From Anaerolineaceae bacterium (lineage in GTDB: Bacteria; Chloroflexota; Anaerolineae; Anaerolineales; Anaerolineaceae), in NCBI GenBank assembly GCA_016927865.1, contig JAFGLU010000006.1, forward strand, positions 1 to 36,413: a stretch of 36,413 bases of DNA, in the 5' to 3' direction. The translations under genes were made by a program, and so were the position numbers. Shown one piece after another: positions 7,942 to 15,454 of the stretch (position 1 is the stretch's first letter; the number at the start of each line of letters is the position of its first letter). Below the pieces are notes generated by a model, which searched no databases, was not told the origin of the DNA, and worked only from the letters and a program-made list of their open reading frames with translations.

Positions 7942-8610
7942 CTAAACTTTCTCTCGCGCGCCTTTCCCCACCCAAATCAAAATCACCGCCCCCAGCACCG
8001 TCAATGCACCCACCCAGATGAACGCATCCCGCCAGAACACCATCGGAAACAGCCGGATCAGCGAATCCGAATACAAGAACAGCCAGCTATCCCCGGTGAA
8101 AAACAGCTTGTGGAAGGCAGTGAACAGCCAGTTGAAGCTAATCGCCACGCCCGCCAATATCACCACAATCAAGCCAATCGTCCACTTTCCCCCTCGGCCC
8201 AAGGCCGTGCGGAACGCTGCCAGCTTGCCGCCCCGCCAGGAGGCAATTCCCGCTGCCGCTATTACCGCCCCCAAAACAATCCACGCGGTGATCATGCTCT
8301 TCACCAGAATTTTCACATCCAACATGTGACTCAGTTCACGCTCAATATACAAGGGTTGCCCATCCGCCAACCGTAAATCCCCCAAAAACTCCAGCCCCTC
8401 GTTGTTCACCAAATAATCGATCGAAATTTTTGCCCACTTCATTCGTTCGTCAAACGAAAACCCGTAACTATCCTCAGGAAAGTACGGCATTCGGTATTCG
8501 ATCTCTGGGTACAACGGTGTAATCAGCAGCCTGATCGCCGTCATCAGCAAAAAGAACGGCACCGCCAGCGAAACCAAGAACCAGCCTGTTTTTTCCAGCC
8601 GTGTTTTCAT
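7942..8610 (-). CDS. TIGR01906/DUF1461 membrane protein, Lit-like
   Basis: A 222-residue integral membrane protein. Its TM segments lie at about 10-30, 103-123, 143-163 and 190-212, with an extracytoplasmic loop (31-102) containing the family signature RELSHMLDVK with His95. A second conserved His (His167, in FTAFHKLFF) precedes the last helices. The DUF1461 family includes Lit, the lipoprotein intramolecular transacylase that moves an acyl chain from the diacylglyceryl group to the N-terminal Cys of lipoproteins. Whether this homologue has that activity is inference. Its start overlaps the stop of the preceding gene (ATGA), so it is translationally coupled to the fused spermidine-synthase homologue. 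Confidence 0.78.
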   Translation of the reverse strand: MKTRLEKTGWFLVSLAVPFFLLMTAIRLLITPLYPEIEYRMPYFPEDSYGFSFDERMKWAKISIDYLVNNEGLEFLGDLRLADGQPLYIERELSHMLDVKILVKSMITAWIVLGAVIAAAGIASWRGGKLAAFRTALGRGGKWTIGLIVVILAGVAISFNWLFTAFHKLFFTGDSWLFLYSDSLIRLFPMVFWRDAFIWVGALTVLGAVILIWVGKGAREKV

Positions 8611-10163
8611 TGAAGCAGCTCCAAATCACCCGCGAAGAGGTAAGAAAGCACCAGGTTGTTGGTCAACCACTCAATGGCTGCTTTATCGTCGGTGAACACC
8701 GGGCCTGCCGCCGGCGCGGGCTGCAAGTTTGCCATTGCAATTTCCACTGACCGCAAGATCAGCGGATGCGTGCCAGGGTCGGCGCGCAGCAGCATCAGGT
8801 TAGCATCCAGATTACTGATATCCGTCTGCTGCGCGGTGGCATACACAATCGAGTTGAAAGTGTCCGGAATATCCATCACATGCACGCTCGGAAAAACGGT
8901 CAGCATGGTCGAAGTCAGCGCTTCAATCAACCGCCGGTCATTCGGCGCCCGCCCCACATTAATCGTCACCACCCCGTCCTCAGTCAAATGATCGCGCACC
9001 GTCTGAAAAAACTCCACCGTGGTCAGGTGCCAGGGAATGTAGGGTGGGCGGTAAGCATCCAGGCTGATCACCTGGTAGCGGTTATCACTCTGCGCCAGCC
9101 CATAGCGTCCATCCTGAACGTAGACATGCAGGTTGGGCTGGTTCATGTCAAAATACTCGCGACCCACCTCCACAATTTTCGGGTCAATCTCAAACCCGTC
9201 GATCAAAATCGGCCCATAAGCTGCCGTTGCCTGCCGGGCTGTCGTTCCCGCTGCCAGCCCCACAATCGCCATGCTCTTTAAGTCTGAAGGCTTCACCGGC
9301 GCGGGGTTGAAATACGGCGCCGCCAGCACCTGCTCCCACGGCCCCGCATACACCAGCTCGGTCGGGTGATAAATCGAATGCACCCCTTGCCCTTCGTTCA
9401 AGCGCAAGAAGCGGTAGGGGCCCTCTTCCACCACCTGGATGTAGTTATACGCCGACTCGCTTTCATAAATCAAGCCAGGAGTCGCTTTATCAAAGCCGCG
9501 CGTCCCCAAAACCGCCAGTAGCATCAAAGCTGCCGGCATCCAGGTATACACTGCCGCGGCCCGCAGCCCGCAGTTTTTCGCCAGCAGGTACAGCGCTACC
9601 AAAACCAGCAGCCCACTAATCACCAAAAACGTGCGGTAGGTGCCCACCAGGGGGATCAGCAACATTCCCGGTAGAAAGGTGCCAATGAAGGACCCCAACG
9701 TTGAGATCGCGTAAATCCGCCCCGAAACACGCCCCGCCTGGGCCGGGTCTGTGATTGCCAGGCGGATCGCAAACGGAGACGCCATGCCCAACAGCGTGAT
9801 CGGCAGGATAAACAACACCATCACCACCACGAACGAACCAATCAACGCGCCCATCGCCAGTTGGTCAAAGGCCTCGGCTGCCAGGCGCAGCACAGGGCGC
9901 GAGGCCAAAGGAATCAGCCCAATGAAGAATCCACCCCACGCCAGGATCTGCAAGAACGTGCGCGGATTGGGCGATCGGTCGGCCCACCACCCGCCGATAA
10001 AGTATCCTGCGGTCAGGTAGATCAGAATCAGGCCGATGATGCTGGCATAGATCAAATTGCTGGTGCCAAAATGGTTTTCGAGCAGCCGTGAAGCCGCCAG
10101 CTCAGCCGCCAGCGTGACCAATCCAGAAAAGAAAACTGCGCTGTAAAGGGATCGTTTGGACAT
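8607..10163 (-). CDS. Fused membrane domain + spermidine synthase-like protein
   Basis: A 518-residue two-part protein. Residues 1-220 hold about seven TM helices (for example ASIIGLILIYLTAGYFIGGW). Residues 225-518 form a polyamine-synthase-like Rossmann domain: ESAYNYIQV (236-244), the SAM-type loop GLAAGTTAR (302-310), acidic EID (325-327), QDGRYGL with Asp351, and Asp369 in SLDAY at the catalytic-loop position, followed by the IPWHLTTVEFF segment typical of the fused class. The normal substrate of these fused proteins is uncertain. The catalytic loop here reads DAYRPP, not DSTDP, so aminopropyl transfer should not be assumed. An extended -10 lies six bases before the ATG and predicts a leaderless mRNA. 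Confidence 0.88.
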   Translation of the reverse strand: MSKRSLYSAVFFSGLVTLAAELAASRLLENHFGTSNLIYASIIGLILIYLTAGYFIGGWWADRSPNPRTFLQILAWGGFFIGLIPLASRPVLRLAAEAFDQLAMGALIGSFVVVMVLFILPITLLGMASPFAIRLAITDPAQAGRVSGRIYAISTLGSFIGTFLPGMLLIPLVGTYRTFLVISGLLVLVALYLLAKNCGLRAAAVYTWMPAALMLLAVLGTRGFDKATPGLIYESESAYNYIQVVEEGPYRFLRLNEGQGVHSIYHPTELVYAGPWEQVLAAPYFNPAPVKPSDLKSMAIVGLAAGTTARQATAAYGPILIDGFEIDPKIVEVGREYFDMNQPNLHVYVQDGRYGLAQSDNRYQVISLDAYRPPYIPWHLTTVEFFQTVRDHLTEDGVVTINVGRAPNDRRLIEALTSTMLTVFPSVHVMDIPDTFNSIVYATAQQTDISNLDANLMLLRADPGTHPLILRSVEIAMANLQPAPAAGPVFTDDKAAIEWLTNNLVLSYLFAGDLELLQ

Positions 10164-10169
10164 TCGTCC

Positions 10170-10178
10170 ATTATACCA
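10170..10178 (-). promoter_or_regulatory. Extended -10, probably driving a leaderless mRNA
   Basis: The minus strand reads TGGTATAAT, six bases, then ATG. Transcription normally begins 6-8 bases after the -10, which places the first transcribed base at or next to the A of the start codon. The element lies in the 21-base gap between the acidic Trp-repeat gene and the fused synthase gene, so the latter can be expressed on its own. Confidence 0.6.
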
Positions 10179-10184
10179 GCGTGA

Positions 10185-12050
10185 TTACTGCGTGCGATCC
10201 AACAGAATCACCCACCGGTCAGCATCATCACCCCGGCTAAAGATCACCACCAAAGAAAGTTTTCGATCATTCAAAAAATCTGTGCGAGTGCGTGGCGCCA
10301 GGAATATTTCCCGAATCTGATATTGCTCTACGATCCAATTCGACATCGCCAGCCGCGCAATTTCACCCACTTGCAGCGAATCGACCAGGGTCTGGTAGTC
10401 GTCTTTCCAAGGAATTGCCACAATCTTCACCAGGTCGGCCCCTGGCAACCATTCGGCAGATTTTGGTTCCCAGCGGCCCTGCTCCAACTGTCCTTCTTGC
10501 AAAGAAAAGACCACACCGGTCTTCAATTCCAACCCCACCGGTTTGGCAATCACATCATACGGCCCCGCTTGCAGTTCCTCAATGGTGTTGGGATAAAGAA
10601 CACTCGCCGTTGCCTGCGTCACGGGGCTGATATCAATCGCCGGCTGCCTGCTCAAAGCGCGCGCCAGCGCGCCGCCGCCCAACCACATCAGTAATACTAC
10701 CACCACAACAGCAGCCGCCGAAGCCAGCACAAACGGCAAAGTCGCATAGCGCGGGCGAGCTCCCTCTTCCTTCTCCAATTCTTCCTGAAGTTCTTCAGGA
10801 ATCTCAATATCGGGCTTAAACGCAGGCTGCGCTACAACCGGCAGTTCTTCAAGGCCTTCTTCTGCATCCGCAGCCAAAGCATCCGCTTCAATTCTTTCCT
10901 GCGTTTCCTCAATATACTTGACCAGCTCCTCGGAGAGATTTATACGGTCCTCATCATCCAATGGGATGGGCAACGGACCTTCTTCTTCGTCAAGGCTCTC
11001 GTAATCGAAATAACTGAGCCGTTCCTCATCTTCCTCATCTCTCTCCTCTTCGATGTTCGCCGCATACACCTGCCACCAGGAAGGCACCGCCTCCCACACC
11101 GACTCAGCCGGCGTTTCGTCATCAGTCGGAAATTCCTCCTCTGCTGCCGGTGGGAGTTGGGACAAATCCAATTCCTCAGATTGCAGATCGGCTTCGTCTT
11201 CTGGATAAAAAGCATCGCTTAAAAGGGCCGGGGATTCAGTACCCGCGCTTGGGTAAGGCAGTTCCGGCAAGTTTTCGCCTTCCTGCTCGCCCTCTTCTAG
11301 GCTCCAGCGCGCAATTCCATCTTCGCCTACCGGGAGAGCCCTGGGTTCATCATCGCCTGTTGTCAAATGGTCTTTCAATTCAGGGGCGTAATCCCACAAC
11401 GACTCTGCCTCATCCGGCTCTGGATAATCGCTGAGCTGCGGCACAGCCGTCACCCAATCGTCGGCCAATTCCTCAGGCGGCTCTTCCTCGAGCAGGTCCT
11501 CGCGCCCCACGGCCCGCACAAAATCCTCCGCTGTATAAACCTTCCACCAGGATGGCACAACCTCCCAAATGGAGCGAATATCCTCTTCAGAAAACTCCGT
11601 GCCAGGCTCAAGCGCCGGTCCCGCCTCGGGCAGCGATTTGGGCTCCTCAGGAATAAAATCCACCGGTCGAAAATCTTCAGCGGGGGGTAGAATATGGGCA
11701 GGCTCCTCATCTGCCTTTGGCGGAAGCGTGGGGCGTGGCTCATTGTCGGCAATCGTCCGCAATCCGGGCGCCAAATCCCATAACGATTCCGGGAATTGTT
11801 CTTCATCAAACGCAAACGACCCCAATTCTTCTTCAATATCAAACTGCGGCTCTTCCTCGGCAGCCATCATCTGCTCCAAGTGCGAAGGAGCGACCTCCTC
11901 CTCTGGAAGGCGCCCCAGTTCATCCAGCAAGACCTCCCACCACCCTGGAGCAAGCTCCATGCTCGACTCAACCGGCTCATCGGCTGGCGTCGCTTCCGGA
12001 TTCGTTTCCGGCAGGAGCGGTTTCTCGGAGGGCGTCTCGTCGTTCATCAC
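10185..12050 (-). CDS. Acidic membrane-spanning protein with alternating Trp repeats
   Basis: A 621-residue protein of unknown family. Residues 1-435 are very rich in Glu, Asp and Pro and carry two alternating short repeats. Type A is PxWWxV (LAPGWWEVLLDEL at 33-45, VVPSWWKVY at 164-172, AVPSWWQVY at 321-329). Type B is ESLWDxAPxL (88-96 and 216-225). Order is A-B-A-B-A, each preceded by an acidic ES-type lead. A TM helix follows (439-457) after Arg-Pro-Arg, which predicts the acidic part inside and the C-terminal domain (460-621) outside. That domain is compact and non-repetitive. Start is GTG at 12050 or the next codon, ATG at 12047. The gene follows the transglycosylase by eight bases. I suggest a scaffold role only as inference. 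Confidence 0.85.
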   Translation of the reverse strand: MMNDETPSEKPLLPETNPEATPADEPVESSMELAPGWWEVLLDELGRLPEEEVAPSHLEQMMAAEEEPQFDIEEELGSFAFDEEQFPESLWDLAPGLRTIADNEPRPTLPPKADEEPAHILPPAEDFRPVDFIPEEPKSLPEAGPALEPGTEFSEEDIRSIWEVVPSWWKVYTAEDFVRAVGREDLLEEEPPEELADDWVTAVPQLSDYPEPDEAESLWDYAPELKDHLTTGDDEPRALPVGEDGIARWSLEEGEQEGENLPELPYPSAGTESPALLSDAFYPEDEADLQSEELDLSQLPPAAEEEFPTDDETPAESVWEAVPSWWQVYAANIEEERDEEDEERLSYFDYESLDEEEGPLPIPLDDEDRINLSEELVKYIEETQERIEADALAADAEEGLEELPVVAQPAFKPDIEIPEELQEELEKEEGARPRYATLPFVLASAAAVVVVVLLMWLGGGALARALSRQPAIDISPVTQATASVLYPNTIEELQAGPYDVIAKPVGLELKTGVVFSLQEGQLEQGRWEPKSAEWLPGADLVKIVAIPWKDDYQTLVDSLQVGEIARLAMSNWIVEQYQIREIFLAPRTRTDFLNDRKLSLVVIFSRGDDADRWVILLDRTQ

Positions 12051-12058
12051 AGGGAGCC

Positions 12059-13801
12059 TTATGGCAAAATCACCGGTAGATCGGGCGGGGGCAGCCGGAA
12101 AACCACAATCACCTGCCCATCCGCGGGAATGGTCGTCGCCACGCCGCGATACAGCGAGCGTAGATCCACATACACACTGCGGTCCACAATCTTACCGTAG
12201 AATGGCGCCTCGCCCAACCCAAACCGCACGGGGATTGTCAAAGTCGAATTATCATAGAATCTTACCAGCACCTCGGCGTTCTCCACCGCTTCGCCGTCAT
12301 CGTACTGCTCGTTTTCGTTAAAATCGACAAAAACGACCACGCTCACCTTTCCATTCACCACGGTCACCGGGGTTGGCGAGGGCGTCAGCATCTGCGTCGG
12401 CAAAGGCGTCGCGGTTGGCCGCGGCGTGGGCGTGTTCAACACCATAGGCGTCGCTGCAATCGGCGTTGGAGTTGCTACCCGGTTGCCCGTAGGATAGGTA
12501 GATAAACGCGGCCACAACTCGTCGATATAATATGCCCCGGCCGGGCAGTCATTCAGGTGGAACGCCACGCCCTCCCAGGTCAACGGGTTATCGGTACGAG
12601 CAGCTTTCGCAATCGCATCGTCCAGGCACTGATACCCTGCATGGTAAGATAACAAGGTGAATTTCCACAGAGTTTCATAATTTGCCTGGGGAACTCGTTT
12701 CTCCATAATATACCCAACCTGGTAGCAGTTGGCCCGGATGATTTGCGCCAGCGGCTTTATGCTCCGCTCGGCCTTGGCAATATCCACCCCGTACTCGCAA
12801 GTCGAACAGGTGGCATCAAACCAGCGCATCAACCCGCCCCGCAAGGTCGCTTGCGAAAAATCCGATTGGCTAGCAAAAAAACCGTCGCAGTCATAAAGCA
12901 GCCCGTCGCATACTGTGCCGAACAAATCCTGGTCCCAGCGCAGCCCCACATCCGTTCCCTGCTCGGTGATCTGCCCAAGCCCGTATTCAAAGTATTCTGA
13001 GCGCACATTCCCCGGCCAGAATTGCGACTCTTGCTCGATCAGGCTTTTCAACACCTTCGCCGGGATTCCAACATCCCGCGCCGCAGCCAAAATCACCGGG
13101 TCAAAGCGATTCTGCCACTCGTTCACCGCTTGGCGTGAAACCTCGATCCCACAGGCATTAGCTGACTTGCTGTTGTATAAACCCCCACTCGGGCACGAAC
13201 TCGCATCCACCAACCCATTTTGAATCAACCGTGCCGCCAGCAAGTACAACGTATTTTCGGTATGCAACTCCTCAACCGTATTCGCTGAGTACTGCCAAAG
13301 CGATGTCCCGCCAGTGTTGACATTCATCCACGCATCACTACACGAGTCACCGGTCTCCGGCGGCCCCGATTTTACCACCCGCACCATGTACAAATTTTCA
13401 GATTTGGTCACATTGACAGCGAAAGTAAACTCCTGACTTTCATCACCCAGCGTTGAACGGGCTCGCACCGACAACTTTGCGCTGTTGAAGACCACAATCC
13501 GGCAGGCTTCGCTCTCGCAGCGAAAGGATTGGTCGCCGTAAGTTCCATAGATCGCGTAGATCTGTTCATCTGAAAGAAACTCTTCGGCAACGATGGTTAT
13601 AAAGGGAGTGGTAACCAGCACCTCAGGCGAGCTGACCCGAATGTACAGAGATGGAATCGGTATTTTTCCCCCAGGCCAGGAAGTATCATAACGATCGGTT
13701 TCCGGCCCACCGTTTGCAGCCGCAATCAGATTGGTACTCAGGCAGAGGATACCAATCAAACCGACAACCGCAATCCGGCTAATCCATGCTCTTATATGCA
13801 T
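12059..13801 (-). CDS. Exported lytic transglycosylase-like protein with SdrD-B-type tail
   Basis: A 580-residue secreted protein. Residues 1-29 form a signal peptide (hydrophobic IAVVGLIGILCLSTNLIAAA). Residues 50-140 look beta-rich. Residues 225-430 resemble a lysozyme-like SLT domain: LIEQESQFWPG with candidate catalytic Glu258, YGLGQIT (273-279) and YHAGY (386-390), equivalent to the family YNAGY motif. Several Cys residues (about 298-334) may form disulfides. A Thr/Pro linker spans 443-478. The tail 485-575 has DFNENEQYDDGE, a calcium-binding pattern of SdrD-B repeats. SLT enzymes cleave peptidoglycan between MurNAc and GlcNAc. The G-run that could act as ribosome-binding site is unusually close to the ATG. 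It heads a run with the acidic Trp-repeat gene. Confidence 0.82.
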   Translation of the reverse strand: MHIRAWISRIAVVGLIGILCLSTNLIAAANGGPETDRYDTSWPGGKIPIPSLYIRVSSPEVLVTTPFITIVAEEFLSDEQIYAIYGTYGDQSFRCESEACRIVVFNSAKLSVRARSTLGDESQEFTFAVNVTKSENLYMVRVVKSGPPETGDSCSDAWMNVNTGGTSLWQYSANTVEELHTENTLYLLAARLIQNGLVDASSCPSGGLYNSKSANACGIEVSRQAVNEWQNRFDPVILAAARDVGIPAKVLKSLIEQESQFWPGNVRSEYFEYGLGQITEQGTDVGLRWDQDLFGTVCDGLLYDCDGFFASQSDFSQATLRGGLMRWFDATCSTCEYGVDIAKAERSIKPLAQIIRANCYQVGYIMEKRVPQANYETLWKFTLLSYHAGYQCLDDAIAKAARTDNPLTWEGVAFHLNDCPAGAYYIDELWPRLSTYPTGNRVATPTPIAATPMVLNTPTPRPTATPLPTQMLTPSPTPVTVVNGKVSVVVFVDFNENEQYDDGEAVENAEVLVRFYDNSTLTIPVRFGLGEAPFYGKIVDRSVYVDLRSLYRGVATTIPADGQVIVVFRLPPPDLPVILP

Positions 13802-14220
13802 ACCCCCCCATTAGGGCAGCTCAAGTCAAGATACCGATAAGCCTTGCCTTAACAAAAAAACATGGCTCCATATAGTAGTATCTATCTTCTAATTGTTGGA
13901 GAGGTTGTACTCTTGAGGTTCTAGCAGTTACTTCGCACCCGCTCAAATCTCAAAGTTGCTTGCCTTCAAAATTTTCGGATAGATTCTTAATATCTCTTGG
14001 GAGCCGCTTGAATCATAGAACAATTATAGTAGATAATCAGCAAAATGATTGGTTGAAGTTGTGTTGCGAATTTTGCTCCTCGCCGGCAACTGACCTACAT
14101 CGACAACGCTCAATCAACCTGCGCGGATTTCTCCACGCCAATTCCCGACGAACCCGAATTTCCCTGTGCTTTTACATTCTTGCGATATAATAATCAGAAC
14201 CATTGATTGAGAGGGAAACC
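13802..14220. other. Intergenic region, AT-rich, no convincing gene
   Basis: This 419-base space separates two divergent genes and must hold both promoters. A short frame at 13960-14190 has no ribosome-binding site and no recognisable protein features. On the plus side TATAAT at 14186-14191 lies 29 bases before the receiver-ATPase gene. On the minus side I see no clear -35/-10 pair. No hairpin, riboswitch or repeat was recognised. Confidence 0.6.
14186..14191 (+). promoter_or_regulatory. -10 element of the receiver-ATPase gene
   Basis: A consensus TATAAT placed 29 bases before the ATG at 14221. No matching -35 is found at 16-18 bp, so the assignment rests on the -10 alone. Confidence 0.45.
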
Positions 14221-15441
14221 ATGGTCAATCCGTTAGTAATAAAAGTGCTGCTGATCGACGATTCCATTATTGTGCGCAACACAATCCGTGGTATCTTGTC
14301 CGCTCGTCCCGATTTTTCGGTTGTCGGAGAAGCGGAAGATAAACTGACCGGCGTCGCCTTCGCAAAAAAACTGCAACCCGACGTCATCGTCACGGACGTC
14401 AAGTTCAATGGTGAGGACGCTTTTAATACTATCAGTGAATTACAAAGCATCGTCCCGCACGTTAAAATTATCATCCTCTCAGCCTACACCGATCCTGCCA
14501 CCATGCGTCAGGCCCTCCTGGCAGGCATCAACGATTTCATCGCCAAACCTCCCGAAAGTGAAGAGCTGATTGCCGCAGTCTACAACGCGGGCATTGCCTC
14601 TCTCAAAATGCGCGAACGGCAAGCCGGCCGCGCCTCTGGCCAGGAATTCATTCTTCAGGCTTCGGAAAATTTAGGCAAAGTTGTCCTGGTATATGGCGCC
14701 AAGGGAACCCCCGGCTCCTCCATCATCTCTGCCAGCATCGCCTCGGCTTTAGCCGCCGAATCTGCCAAAGTGGCCCTCATGGACGCCGACCTTCAATTTG
14801 GCGACATCTCCATTCTCCTCAATATTAACTGGCAATTCAGCGTGCTCAGCCTCACCGACCAGCTCTTTGGCCTGGAGCCAGAAGAGTTCTCGAAGGTTAT
14901 CTTCAATCACACCGCCTCCAATTTGCATGTCATGGTATCCCCTAACCGCGTCGAGGCCTACGACCTAATCCGCGGTGATCAATTCCTGCGCGTCTTAGAG
15001 TTCATGCGCAACCTGTACAGCTTCACCGTGGTCGACCTACCCACAGTGGTCAACGACGTATCCTTGAGCGCAATGGATACCGCCGACACCATCGTGCTGC
15101 TTGCCTCGCAGGATCTGGCCGTGCTGAAAAACACCCTGCTCTTCCTCAATGTCTGCGATCAGCTCAAAATTGACCGCTCAAAGATTATCTTTGCCCTCAA
15201 CCAGTATGATAAGAAAGTTCCATTGGAAAAAGATCGCATTTCCACTCAACTCAAACAGCCGGTGGACGTTCTTATCCCCCCCGATCCTTCTTTAGTATCT
15301 CGCTCCATCACGCGCGGCATACCCTTCTACCTGGCAGATCGTGAAGCCTTCATTTCACATTCGATCAGCCAACTGGCAGGGCTCATCCGCGAACGCATCA
15401 CCAAAAAAGTGAAGATCGAGGGCAAAACACTACCGGTCTAA
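14221..15441 (+). CDS. Receiver domain fused to CpaE/TadZ-like ATPase
   Basis: A 406-residue protein. Residues 7-125 form a response-regulator receiver: acidic pair Asp13-Asp14, phosphoacceptor Asp59 (VIVTD), Ser87 and Lys109 in AKP. Residues 152-400 form a MinD/ParA-type P-loop domain with deviant Walker A GAKGTPGSS (159-167). The signature Lys161 is kept but the second Lys of the classical loop is Ser166. MDAD (187-190) follows. This is the layout of CpaE/TadZ, which position pilus or secretion machinery at a cell site. No tad/cpa genes are near, so its target is unknown. I start at ATG 14221 (GAGAGGGA upstream); a TTG at 14203 would add six residues. It converges on the HD-GYP gene. Confidence 0.88.
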   Translation: MVNPLVIKVLLIDDSIIVRNTIRGILSARPDFSVVGEAEDKLTGVAFAKKLQPDVIVTDVKFNGEDAFNTISELQSIVPHVKIIILSAYTDPATMRQALLAGINDFIAKPPESEELIAAVYNAGIASLKMRERQAGRASGQEFILQASENLGKVVLVYGAKGTPGSSIISASIASALAAESAKVALMDADLQFGDISILLNINWQFSVLSLTDQLFGLEPEEFSKVIFNHTASNLHVMVSPNRVEAYDLIRGDQFLRVLEFMRNLYSFTVVDLPTVVNDVSLSAMDTADTIVLLASQDLAVLKNTLLFLNVCDQLKIDRSKIIFALNQYDKKVPLEKDRISTQLKQPVDVLIPPDPSLVSRSITRGIPFYLADREAFISHSISQLAGLIRERITKKVKIEGKTLPV

Positions 15442-15454
15442 TATCCGGCTGCGG

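Noticed and set aside
13960-14190. Possible 76-residue gene between the transglycosylase and receiver-ATPase
   Set aside because: No ribosome-binding site, no recognisable composition, and it overlaps the promoter of the next gene.
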